Shown here in pieces: positions 23,884-31,582 of a DNA stretch of 55,741 bases (its first letter is position 1; each line of letters begins with the position of its first letter). A program made the translations under genes and the position numbers. This DNA comes from a virus. Under the pieces are notes generated by a model. It was not told the DNA's origin and ran no database searches. It saw only the letters and a list, made by a program, of their open reading frames with translations. The stretch covers positions 1-55,741 of IMG/VR virus record IMGVR_UViG_3300038436_000236. One strand, given 5' to 3'.

Positions 23884-24123
23884 ATGAACAAACTTGACGT
23901 TTGCCCGTGCTGCGGCGGTATTCCGAAGCACCACGACGAGCGCGTGACATATGGTCATGGCGACTGCCCTGTAGAATGGAGTGTGCGCTGCGAGTGCGGC
24001 ATGCGGACTAAGGGCTTCCCAACTGGCTGGGAAGGAACGGAGGAGCAGTGCAAGGACAAGGCAGCAGCCGTCTGGAACAGGCGGGCAATGAAAGACGGGA
24101 AACCTTTACCAAAAGGAGGATGA
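23884..24123 (+). CDS. Second Lar-like zinc-ribbon protein
   Basis: 79 residues. KLDVCPCCGGIPKHHDE, VRCECGM and the closing AAAVWNRRAM follow the Lar pattern. Probably a zinc-binding anti-restriction protein, paralogous in type to the gene near 19.3 kb. TAGGTGAACC precedes the ATG. Confidence 0.7.
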   Translation: MNKLDVCPCCGGIPKHHDERVTYGHGDCPVEWSVRCECGMRTKGFPTGWEGTEEQCKDKAAAVWNRRAMKDGKPLPKGG

Positions 24124-24148
24124 CATAAGCGAATTCCAGGATGCCCAT

Positions 24149-24385
24149 GTGTGCCATGAGAGGTGTTGTCCGCGCAATGATGAATACCTCGGTAAACCGT
24201 GCCAGTGCGCAGAGTGCTGGCATACGGATGGGGTTTGTATAGATCATTCGTCCGGTGGTGGCTGTCATGTCTGCGATGGCCCAGTAACGGGTTGTGATTT
24301 GACTGGTATTGATGATGATGATGATGATGATGATGATTTATGCGGCCAAAGCGTGGAGATCAAAAGGAGAATGATACTAAAATGA
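24149..24385 (+). CDS. Cys-rich protein with poly-aspartate tract
   Basis: 78 residues from a GTG. The frame stays open 24 bases further upstream to an ATA codon placed 7-8 bases after AAAGGAGG, so translation might begin there; neither start is certain. Contains eleven Cys (ERCCPRN, CQCAECWHTDGVC, GGCHVCDG) and nine consecutive Asp encoded by (GAT)9. The stop overlaps the next start (ATGA), which supports its being a real gene. It may bind metals; function unknown. Confidence 0.5.
   Translation: MCHERCCPRNDEYLGKPCQCAECWHTDGVCIDHSSGGGCHVCDGPVTGCDLTGIDDDDDDDDDLCGQSVEIKRRMILK
24311..24337 (+). repeat. (GAT)9 trinucleotide repeat
   Basis: Nine perfect GAT units in frame, giving nine Asp. Length change would alter the tract without shifting the frame. 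Confidence 0.95.
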
Positions 24386-24591
24386 GAGGCGGGAAGCGTA
24401 AAGGCTCAGGGGCGAAACCAGGCTGCAGGAAAAATCCTGAAGACAAGGCGAGGCGGTTCAACACCACAATGGCACCTGATTTGCTCGAATGGCTGAACGT
24501 GATGCGGCGAGACGGGCATTTCAAGGCGGCTATCATCGACAGGGCGTTGCGTGATTATCGCGGGCGGCTGGGTGAAAAAAATGGCAAATGA
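24382..24591 (+). CDS. Small basic protein, possible DNA-binding
   Basis: 69 residues, starts MRGGKRKGSGAKPGCRKNPE and continues FNTTMAPDLLEWLNVMRR, a basic N-terminal arm and a short helical/ribbon-like region reminiscent of small phage Arc-type or copG-like proteins. Assignment weak. Confidence 0.5.
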   Translation: MRGGKRKGSGAKPGCRKNPEDKARRFNTTMAPDLLEWLNVMRRDGHFKAAIIDRALRDYRGRLGEKNGK

Positions 24592-24787
24592 AATAAAGGA
24601 CGGCGATGTTTTCGTTTTCCGGAGCGGTGTTCGATCTGGACGTATTGATATTATTCATGTTTTGTGGCGATATGCGATCATAAATATGAATGGCGTGATC
24701 ATGTGCGTGCGTGCGGCTACGGTGCTTGATATTGTGAAAGCGCGGGGGGCTGTGCTGGTTGACCGTGCGATTGAGGCGGGGAATTAA
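24581..24787 (+). CDS. Hypothetical protein
   Basis: 68 residues, GGTGA upstream. Beta-rich look (DGDVFVFRSGVRSGRIDIIH, RYAIINMNGVIMCVR). Overlaps the previous gene. Unrecognised. Confidence 0.5.
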   Translation: MANEIKDGDVFVFRSGVRSGRIDIIHVLWRYAIINMNGVIMCVRAATVLDIVKARGAVLVDRAIEAGN

Positions 24788-24889
24788 CCTGTTAATCCGA
24801 ATGGTTGAGATGAAGGTGGCGAACTTCTTCCCAACCCTTTTATTTAAAATAAATTTCGATTATGGCACTAAAGTCAAGTTGAGGTAATT

Positions 24890-25096
24890 ATGCCTGATGA
24901 TGTTTTTACCATGCGTGCAGCAGCCCCAGAGATGCGGCAGGTTTTGCTTTTGGTTGAGTCGCTGAAAAAGGCGGGTGTGCTCTTTGTCCCTCTCCCCATT
25001 TTGAGCACTGCTGATAAAGAAGCGTTGCTTGCAGAGCTTTTTCGGCGGATTGAATTAATTGAAGGGAAGCATTTTGTTGTCAGTCCCAAACGATAA
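24890..25096 (+). CDS. DUF1382-like protein
   Basis: 68 residues, GAGGTAATT before the ATG. PEMRQVLLLVESLKKAGVLF followed by VPLPILSTADKEALLAELF matches the DUF1382 pattern of lambdoid phage early proteins. Role unknown. Followed by a strong terminator that closes the accessory block. Confidence 0.65.
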   Translation: MPDDVFTMRAAAPEMRQVLLLVESLKKAGVLFVPLPILSTADKEALLAELFRRIELIEGKHFVVSPKR

Positions 25097-25125
25097 AGAG
25101 CACTTGCACATAAAAAATATACGAA

Positions 25126-25149
25126 AAGCTGCCTTCGGGCGGCTTTTTT
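25126..25149 (+). terminator. Rho-independent terminator
   Basis: AAGCTGCC/GGCGGCTT with a TTCG tetraloop, followed by TTTT. Ends the accessory block. Confidence 0.9.
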
Positions 25150-25170
25150 GTTGCCTTTTCCGTGGCAACA

Positions 25171-25212
25171 TTGACAGATTGCACACGATAATCTATTATC
25201 CATGTTGAATAG
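25171..25212 (+). promoter_or_regulatory. Strong sigma70-type promoter with CATG-centred operator
   Basis: TTGACA, 17 bases, TATTAT; the -10 is the left arm of CTATTATCCATGTTGAATAG. The best promoter in the window by hexamer match. It drives the secreted FnIII gene and possibly the packaging block. Confidence 0.8.
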
Positions 25213-25259
25213 TTTTTTGTTGCATTTTTTAGATTAATTCAAATTGTGGGGGTTCGAAG

Positions 25260-25631
25260 ATGAGGAATTTGCTTGCTGGTCGGTTGCTTAAAAAAGTTGT
25301 TGGTTTGCTCCTGTTGCTCCTGTCGGTTTGCGCATGCACACCTGTGATGGCTGCGGAGCTGTCCTTTTCGTGGTTGCCGAGTGATGAGGAGAGCATGGCA
25401 GGGTATAAGATTCATTACGGACCATCGGAGCGGGTCTATAACTATTCGATTGATGTCGGCAAGGCGGAGATCATCGACGGGCGGGTGGTCGCGAAGGTAA
25501 AGATACCGTCAGGGAAAAAGTTCTTTGCGGCGACGGTGTACGACACTGAAGGCGTGGAAAGCGATTACTCGAATGAGGTTTTTGCGATTGCACGTCCTGG
25601 CCTGCTGGTCGATTTCGCAAAGAAACGCTGA
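25260..25631 (+). CDS. Secreted or lipid-anchored fibronectin type III protein
   Basis: 123 residues. Residues 1-31 are a signal peptide (basic start, long Leu run, PVMA-AEL cleavage site); Cys24/Cys26 could also serve as a poor lipobox. The mature part is a single FnIII fold (LSFSWLPSDEESMAGYKIHY, then FFAATVYDTEGVESDYSNEV). Export to the envelope is inferred. It is the first gene behind the strongest promoter, before the terminase block. Possible lysogenic-conversion or adsorption-modifying factor; function not shown. Confidence 0.7.
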   Translation: MRNLLAGRLLKKVVGLLLLLLSVCACTPVMAAELSFSWLPSDEESMAGYKIHYGPSERVYNYSIDVGKAEIIDGRVVAKVKIPSGKKFFAATVYDTEGVESDYSNEVFAIARPGLLVDFAKKR

Positions 25632-25645
25632 ACGTTTGCCCGTCA

Positions 25646-25665
25646 TTATCATGCATGAGTTATAA
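25646..25665 (+). promoter_or_regulatory. Weak CATG-centred operator-like site
   Basis: TTATCATGCATGAGTTATAA; arms TTAT/ATAA only partly fit the consensus. Placed, like the others, just before a gene (ParB-like). TTGCCC with 17 bases to GTTATA could form a promoter. Confidence 0.3.
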
Positions 25666-25684
25666 GGAATCGGAAGGTGCGCGA

Positions 25685-26374
25685 ATGGAAAAAGCTTGTT
25701 TGAAAATTGAGTATGTCCCTATTTCGCAGTTGATCCCGTATGCGGCGAATGCTCGAACGCATAGCGATCAGCAGGTGGAACAGATCGCGGCGAGTATCGA
25801 CGAATTCGGATTTGTCAATCCTGTCCTTGTTGGGCAGGACGGCGGGATTATCGCGGGGCATGGTCGAGTTCTGGCGGCTGAGAAGAGGAAAATGGCCGAA
25901 GTGCCTACTATTGTGCTCGGGCATTTGTCGGACGCTCAGAAGCGGGCATTCATCATTGCTGACAACAAGTTGCCGGAGAATGCTGGTTGGGATGAAGAGC
26001 TGTTGAAGTCTGAGCTTGAGCGGCTCAACGATGACGGTGTTGACCTGACTGTTCTCGGATTTTCCGATAGCGAGCTTGACGAACTGATGAAAGAGGACTT
26101 GAACGATATCCGAAACGATGGCGGGGCTGGTGGCTCTATCGAGCAGGCCATCCAGCTCAAGCCGCCGCGTGAATATGTCCTTGTCGTCTGTGCGGATGAT
26201 GACGGGCTCGAATTTGAGAAATTGAAAGATATTCTCGGGCTGAAGCCTGTCCGGCGCGGCGGGTATAAAATTGGGTCGCCTTTTGATGATATCGGGACTC
26301 AGCGGGTCGTCAACGCAGCTCAGGTAATCGCTTTGATTGAGGGGAATGAAGATGCTGATAGCGATCCCGAGTAA
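25685..26374 (+). CDS. ParB/sulfiredoxin-fold nuclease-like protein
   Basis: 229 residues from an ATG with GGAAGGTG upstream. Residues ~5-90 are a ParB N-terminal domain (LIPYAANARTHSDQQVEQIA, then GGIIAGHGRVLAAEK); the rest is helical and acidic with a C-terminal alpha/beta part (YVLVVCADDDGLEFEKL). Such ParB-like proteins often lie beside phage terminases and DNA-modification enzymes. Overlaps the glycosyltransferase gene, suggesting joint function. Confidence 0.8.
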   Translation: MEKACLKIEYVPISQLIPYAANARTHSDQQVEQIAASIDEFGFVNPVLVGQDGGIIAGHGRVLAAEKRKMAEVPTIVLGHLSDAQKRAFIIADNKLPENAGWDEELLKSELERLNDDGVDLTVLGFSDSELDELMKEDLNDIRNDGGAGGSIEQAIQLKPPREYVLVVCADDDGLEFEKLKDILGLKPVRRGGYKIGSPFDDIGTQRVVNAAQVIALIEGNEDADSDPE

Positions 26375-27068
26375 GGGTAGGGCCGGAGTGCTGAAGTCTC
26401 AGGCCCTTATCACTTGCGCTTCTGTTTTTGTGCCTGAAAATGAGGTTGAGGCGTACAAGCAGGGGGGCGCTAAGAATGTTGTTGGCGTCCCGTCCGATAT
26501 CCGGGGGATTACGAGAACTCGCAACTGGATTCTGGATTATAGCGACGATCCGTGGGTGGTGATGATCGATGATGACTTGAAAACTGCTGGCTGGTGCGAG
26601 CTGTTGCCGTTTAATGGCAAGCATCGCAAGCTGACTGAAGGCCAGTGGCTGGGCGAATGGGGCAAGTTGTTTGAGGTCACAGAGGGGATGAATTATCGAA
26701 TATGGGGCACATCTACGGACAGCTCCTTGCGGGCGATTTATCCGTATAAGCCTTTCATGTTTCAGTCATATGTCACGGCGTCATGCATGGGGATCATAAA
26801 CAGCTCAGGTATCCGATTTGATGAGAATTTCCCGGTCAAGGAGGATTACGAGATCTGTCTCAGGTGCGTGAAAGAGGATGGCGGCATTGTCGCTGCTCGT
26901 TATTTGTATTGGGAGAACCATCATTGGTCAGGTGACGGTGGGTGTAAGGATTATCGGACCAAGGCGATGGAGAGAAAAGCTATTTTGAATTTGCAGAAGC
27001 TTTATCCAGGTCAGGTTGATTATGCGACTGACAGGAAGGGCGAGTTCTGTATCGGGCTCAACTTTTAG
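26352..27068 (+). CDS. TET-associated-type (GREB1-like) glycosyltransferase
   Basis: 238 residues. GT-A-like start MLIAIPSKGRAGVLKSQALI, R-T-R-N-W helix, DDD metal motif in VVMIDDDL at ~73-75, then FPVKEDYEICLRC. This resembles the TAGT/GREB1-C glycosyltransferases described in phage DNA base-modification systems next to ParB proteins. Possible role: glycosylation of modified bases in phage DNA; no TET/JBP oxygenase is seen in this window. The second ATG is chosen because GAGGGG lies 7 bases upstream of it. Confidence 0.65.
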   Translation: MLIAIPSKGRAGVLKSQALITCASVFVPENEVEAYKQGGAKNVVGVPSDIRGITRTRNWILDYSDDPWVVMIDDDLKTAGWCELLPFNGKHRKLTEGQWLGEWGKLFEVTEGMNYRIWGTSTDSSLRAIYPYKPFMFQSYVTASCMGIINSSGIRFDENFPVKEDYEICLRCVKEDGGIVAARYLYWENHHWSGDGGCKDYRTKAMERKAILNLQKLYPGQVDYATDRKGEFCIGLNF

Positions 27069-27086
27069 AGTTATAGGGTGGTGATT

Positions 27087-27551
27087 ATGTCGGCTCCAAA
27101 AACAAGGAAGAAAAATATACGGGCTGTCGAGTTCAGGAGACAGTGCCTTGACCTGCGGAAACGCGGGTACACGTATCAGAAAATCGCTGAGGCATTGAAC
27201 AGCAGAAGCGGGACGGTAGAGAAGGGGATCAAAAAAGCCCTGGCTGAAATGATAGCGGAACCTGCGGCTGAAGTCCTGCTACTTGAGCTTGCGCGGCTTG
27301 ACTTGCTACTCATCCCGCAGATGTCGGCGGCGATCAGGGGGAATCAGGGGGCCTGTGACAGGGCCATAAAAATCATGGAGCGCCGGGCGAAATATCTCGG
27401 CCTTGATAAGAAGGAAGAGGCGGACGCGAACAAGCTTTCTCCTGACGATATTGTCAAGATGTTCGACGCCTTTAAGAGCTTCTTGCCTATCCCTGGCGAT
27501 GACGGGCAGGAGCTTGAAGAAGCTGACGGCCTGGAACCTGAAGAAGCCTGA
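27087..27551 (+). CDS. Terminase small subunit-like protein
   Basis: 154 residues. N-terminal HTH (LRKRGYTYQKIAEALNSRSG), helical middle with QGACDRAIKIMERRAKYLGL typical of small terminases, acidic tail. It would recognise the packaging site and start DNA cutting with the large subunit, whose start overlaps its stop. Confidence 0.8.
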   Translation: MSAPKTRKKNIRAVEFRRQCLDLRKRGYTYQKIAEALNSRSGTVEKGIKKALAEMIAEPAAEVLLLELARLDLLLIPQMSAAIRGNQGACDRAIKIMERRAKYLGLDKKEEADANKLSPDDIVKMFDAFKSFLPIPGDDGQELEEADGLEPEEA

Positions 27552-28846
27552 TGGCGATCTGTAGGGAAATCCCGTGGGGTGAAAAAATCTTCACGCCCCG
27601 ATGGACCCGCTTGAGGTGGCATCGTCAACAGGTCGCTCTCTGGAATTCGACAAAACGCTTTATCGTGCTGCCTTGCGGTCGGCGGTCCGGTAAAACTGAA
27701 ATAGCTAAACGGCGGCTTGTCCTGTCTCTCATGGTCCCGAAGCCGTGGCCTGACCCTCGTTTTTTCGCTGCTGCCCCTACCCGCGATCAGGCGAAAAAAA
27801 TCTACTGGAATGACCTTAACCGGATGGTGCCGAAAAAGTGGGTCAAGAAGAGCTATGACACCGATCTTTGCATCGTCACAAAGTGGGGCGCGGAGCTGTG
27901 GGTTCTCGGGCTGGATAAGCCACAGCGCATTGAGGGCTCACCGTGGGACGGTGGCGTGTTGGATGAGTATGCCAACATGAAAAAACAGGCGTGGGGCGAA
28001 AACGTCCGGCCTGCGCTGTCTGATCGTACCGGGTGGTGCTGGCTGATCGGGGTGCCTGAGGGTCGGAATCACTATTTCCTGCTGTGGCAGCGTGCGGTAG
28101 CCGGGTTGGACAGGATGTGGGGCGGGTTTTCCTGGAAGTCGAAAGACATCTTGCCTGCGAGCGAAATCGCGGCGGCTCGGCGCGATCTTGACGAGCGGAC
28201 ATTCCAACAGGAATATGAGGCGGATTTCGTCACACGGGCGGGGACTGCCTATTATGCGTTTGATAGGAAAGTTCATGCGTCGAAGCGTATCTATGCGCCA
28301 CCGCCGCCGCTGAAGGAATGGAAAGAGCGAACGCTGATCAATGTCGGGATGGATTTCAACGTCGCGAAAATGTGTTCATGCTTTGCAAACTCGGAATTGC
28401 AGGTTTTCGGCGAGTTGTGCTTGAGGAATTCGAACACACCCGAAATGGCAAAAGCGGTCAATGAAAGATTTCCTTCCGGAGATTACCGGGTTGTGGTCTG
28501 GCCGGATGCGACTGGCAAGAATAGAGATTCAACGAGTTCGACGACTGATCATAAAATCCTGCGCGATATGGGATTTGAGGTCATGGCTAAAAATTCTAAC
28601 CCGCTGGTCAAGGACCGCGTGAATACGACAAACTCTGTTTTCAAAAATGCTGCTGGCGATATCTGGACACACGTAGACCCTTCATGCACTGAGCTGATAG
28701 AGGACCTTGAACTTGTTGTATGGGGAAAAAGCGGCGACCTTGACGAATCCGACAAGGAACGCACGCATATGTCTGATGGGTTTGGCTATATGGCTTGCGG
28801 GGTCAAACCGATGCTCGGCGGCGGAAGTCGCGGGGTGAAATATTAA
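27551..28846 (+). CDS. terL: Terminase large subunit
   Basis: 431 residues. ATPase: Walker A GRRSGKT at 43-49, Walker B GGVLDEYAN with Asp138-Glu139. C-terminal RNase H-like nuclease: GMDFN at ~269, VWPDATG, and HMSDGFGY near the end supply the acidic residues. Powers DNA into the prohead and cuts it. Confidence 0.93.
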   Translation: MAICREIPWGEKIFTPRWTRLRWHRQQVALWNSTKRFIVLPCGRRSGKTEIAKRRLVLSLMVPKPWPDPRFFAAAPTRDQAKKIYWNDLNRMVPKKWVKKSYDTDLCIVTKWGAELWVLGLDKPQRIEGSPWDGGVLDEYANMKKQAWGENVRPALSDRTGWCWLIGVPEGRNHYFLLWQRAVAGLDRMWGGFSWKSKDILPASEIAAARRDLDERTFQQEYEADFVTRAGTAYYAFDRKVHASKRIYAPPPPLKEWKERTLINVGMDFNVAKMCSCFANSELQVFGELCLRNSNTPEMAKAVNERFPSGDYRVVVWPDATGKNRDSTSSTTDHKILRDMGFEVMAKNSNPLVKDRVNTTNSVFKNAAGDIWTHVDPSCTELIEDLELVVWGKSGDLDESDKERTHMSDGFGYMACGVKPMLGGGSRGVKY

Positions 28847-28865
28847 ATTGCTGGGGGGTGTTATT

Positions 28866-30272
28866 ATGGCTCAGATTGAAAACCATCCGGAATATGCGGG
28901 ACGGGCGGCTGATTATATTTATTACCGGGACCACTTCGAGGGCGGGAGGAACTACGCGAATAAATCGGAAAAGTATCTGCCGAAATTTTCGCTGGAGAGC
29001 GACGAAGCTTATAAAAACCGAAAGGACAGGTCGGTTTATATCAACTATTGCGAAACGGTGATTTCTATTTACCAGGGCGCTATCTGGAAAATTGCACCGT
29101 CTCGGGTGCTGCCTGATAGCCTGGCTGGTTTCGGCAATGACGTTGACCTCATGGGCACCTCGGCCAATGATTTCTTTATGGGAGTCACGGAACAGGCCCA
29201 GGCGGTCGGAATGCATTTTGTCATGGTTGACGCTCCGGTGCGTGAGGATGATGGCATGACGGTTGGCGATGCTAAAAAGTCGCGCCTGCGACCGTATGTC
29301 GCTGGGATTCCTGCGGAGAATGTCAAGGCGTGGTCAATCGAGACTGAGGACCCGGCAAGAATCGGACAGTTTAACTTTTTGGTGATTGAGGAGACTTTCT
29401 ATTCAGGCAATGATCCGGCTGTCAAGATGGTGCATGAAACCCATGCTCGCGTCCTCTATCCGGACAAGTGGGAACTGTATAAAAAAGAGGGGACCGGATA
29501 CACGCTACTGAAAAACGGTGTGAATAAAATAGGCGAGGTCGCTGTGGTCCCGTTCTATGGACGGCGGCGCGGGCATTTCGACGGGGAAAGCGATCTGAAA
29601 GAAATTGCATCTCTGGCTCAGAAGATCGCGAATTGGGTGTCTTGGCTTGACGAAGATATGCTTTATCATGCGGTGCGACAGCTGGTCATCAAGACGAATC
29701 AGGACATCACAAAAATGGGCATCGGCTCTAATCGTGCTATTCGGTTAAACCCTGACGATGGCGAGCATGCTTTCATCCTGGAGAGCGCGGGGAGCGCGTC
29801 AAATGAGCTGTGGAGTTCGGTCGTCAAGCTGCAGGATTTGATTTTCCGGCTTGCCACGAATCAGATCGCAAGCGTCAAAGAGACGGCGCAGGTTGAATCT
29901 GCTGAAAAAAAGGAAGCGGACTATAAAGAGCTGGTCAGCCTTTTGAAAAAGAAGGCTGGCTCATTCGAGCGATCGGAGAAAAAGGTATGGGAATTGATGG
30001 CGAAGTTCGCGGGCGTCGAGGGCTCTGAAATTGACGTGTCTTACCATCGGGAATTTGAAATTACGGAGCGCACCGTTGAGGGGTGGCGGGAATTAATCGG
30101 AGCGGGGATTTTGTCCGTCATTGATTGGTATATGGCCGAAAATCCTACTGTCACGGACGCGAAAGAGGCGGAAAAGCTGCTGAAAGAAAACCTCAAGCTC
30201 CGGGCGCTGGTAAATGACAAGGTCGGCATTGGCGATATGCTGGCGGGGGCTGGCGATGGGGGCGCGGAATAA
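28866..30272 (+). CDS. Portal protein, DUF4055 family
   Basis: 468 residues. IENHPEYAGRAADYIYYRDH and SVYINYCETVISIYQGAIW at the start, then the long helical stem and LVIKTNQDITKMGIGSNRAI in the middle, fit the DUF4055 portal family. Forms the dodecameric DNA gate at the head vertex. Directly follows terminase, the normal order. Confidence 0.8.
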   Translation: MAQIENHPEYAGRAADYIYYRDHFEGGRNYANKSEKYLPKFSLESDEAYKNRKDRSVYINYCETVISIYQGAIWKIAPSRVLPDSLAGFGNDVDLMGTSANDFFMGVTEQAQAVGMHFVMVDAPVREDDGMTVGDAKKSRLRPYVAGIPAENVKAWSIETEDPARIGQFNFLVIEETFYSGNDPAVKMVHETHARVLYPDKWELYKKEGTGYTLLKNGVNKIGEVAVVPFYGRRRGHFDGESDLKEIASLAQKIANWVSWLDEDMLYHAVRQLVIKTNQDITKMGIGSNRAIRLNPDDGEHAFILESAGSASNELWSSVVKLQDLIFRLATNQIASVKETAQVESAEKKEADYKELVSLLKKKAGSFERSEKKVWELMAKFAGVEGSEIDVSYHREFEITERTVEGWRELIGAGILSVIDWYMAENPTVTDAKEAEKLLKENLKLRALVNDKVGIGDMLAGAGDGGAE

Positions 30273-30273
30273 A

Positions 30274-30543
30274 ATGTCCGAACAGTTCGAGCTAGATATT
30301 GCAAAGAAGCTGAACAAGCATCTTGATGAGCAAGACGCCCACCAGGACGTGGTTAAAGCGTGGTTCGCTGGATGGTTCGAAAAGAATCTTGATCCTGTCG
30401 CGCTGGCGAATGAGCCGGACAAGTATCTTGACGAAATGGGCGAAAAGGCGATTGCGGCTTTCCGGGTCCGGTTCCTTCCTGCTATCGAAAAGATGGGGAG
30501 TGAATTCGGGAAATCAATCTATGAAAAGGCGGTTGAAAAATGA
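30274..30543 (+). CDS. Hypothetical helical protein
   Basis: 89 residues, all-helical and charged (MSEQFELDIAKKLNKHLDEQ, AWFAGWFEKNLDP). Placed between portal and the DHH enzyme; stop overlaps the next start. Perhaps a small head-assembly factor; not recognised. Confidence 0.6.
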   Translation: MSEQFELDIAKKLNKHLDEQDAHQDVVKAWFAGWFEKNLDPVALANEPDKYLDEMGEKAIAAFRVRFLPAIEKMGSEFGKSIYEKAVEK

Positions 30544-31397
30544 AATGTTTTTACCATTCGAGGGACCTTGACGGGCACTGCGCCGGGGCTATCGTGAAGA
30601 TGTTCAACCCGGAATGCGAGCTGATCGGAATAGACTATGATCAGCCGTTTGACATGAGTTCAATCGGTCTGCTGGAAATCATCTATATGGTCGATTTTTC
30701 TTTGCCTGTTGCGCAAATGCTCGAACTGCAGGACTTTTCAGAATTGATCTGGATTGACCACCACAAGACCGCTATGGAGGCAAAGGAGCTTGCCGGGGTA
30801 CTCGGGAAAAGGGGCGTTGATTTTTCCGGGTGTGAGCTGGCGTGGATGTATTTTGCCCCTGGAACGCCTATGCCGCCTGCCGTGTATCTGCTCGGGCGGT
30901 ATGACGTGTGGGACCATTCGGCTAACCCTGACGTGCTGCCTTTTCAGTACGGCATGAAGAAGTTCAAAAGCACTGCGCCTGAGCGGGCGGGGTGGCTGTG
31001 GCAGATGTTATTCAGCGCCGGGTGGGATGACACGATAATCAAAGAGATCTGCGAGGCTGGCCGGTATATCGAGGATTACGAGCGGTCAAAGTCTGCATTC
31101 GCTGCTGGGATTACGGCGTTCGAAACTTATTTTGCTGGTCATCGGGCTATCGCGATGAATGTGTGGCCTGCAAGCTCTATCATGTTCGCTTCTGTTTTTG
31201 ATCCGGCGCGGCACGATATCATGGTTGCGTTCGGGATCGTCCGGGGCAAGTGGTCAGTGTCGGTTTATGGCGGGAATAATGAGGTTGACGCGGGGGAGAT
31301 CGTCAAGCGATACGGGGGCGGCGGTCATAAAAGCGCTGCTGGTTTCGTCTCTGACGTGTTGCCTTTCAGTTGCGGGGTTGATGAGGTGGCTGCATGA
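30540..31397 (+). CDS. DHH/DHHA1 family phosphoesterase
   Basis: 285 residues. Metal-binding motifs are intact: HSRDLDGH at 6-13, VDFS at ~51-54, DHH at 73-75; C-terminal DHHA1 motif GGGGHKSAAGF at 259-269. Family members degrade short RNAs (NrnA), pAp or cyclic dinucleotides. In a phage head block it has no structural role; it may recycle nucleotides or remove signalling nucleotides. Substrate not deducible. Confidence 0.85.
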   Translation: MKCFYHSRDLDGHCAGAIVKMFNPECELIGIDYDQPFDMSSIGLLEIIYMVDFSLPVAQMLELQDFSELIWIDHHKTAMEAKELAGVLGKRGVDFSGCELAWMYFAPGTPMPPAVYLLGRYDVWDHSANPDVLPFQYGMKKFKSTAPERAGWLWQMLFSAGWDDTIIKEICEAGRYIEDYERSKSAFAAGITAFETYFAGHRAIAMNVWPASSIMFASVFDPARHDIMVAFGIVRGKWSVSVYGGNNEVDAGEIVKRYGGGGHKSAAGFVSDVLPFSCGVDEVAA

Positions 31398-31582
31398 GCG
31401 ATAGCATAAAAGACCTTGGCCCGCGGCTGGATGGTTGCCGCGCTTATCCTGGCGGTAAAGTCCCGGTGACGTGGTGTAAGGAAAATCAAGGAGAATGGTG
31501 CGGGCGGTGTAAAAACAGGAGGGTTAAGAGGGGCGGCGTGCTTCAAGTGCGTGACGGTGTGGTGGGAACGGTGGCGGCATGA
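31394..31582 (+). CDS. Small Cys-containing protein
   Basis: 62 residues with four Cys (GCRAYPG, VTWCKENQGEWCGRCKNR), a possible zinc knuckle. Overlaps both neighbours by 4 bases, which supports translation. Function unknown. Confidence 0.55.
   Translation: MSDSIKDLGPRLDGCRAYPGGKVPVTWCKENQGEWCGRCKNRRVKRGGVLQVRDGVVGTVAA

Noticed and set aside
24311-24337. Phase variation by the (GAT)9 repeat
   Set aside because: A trinucleotide unit changes the number of Asp but never the reading frame, so it is not an on/off switch.
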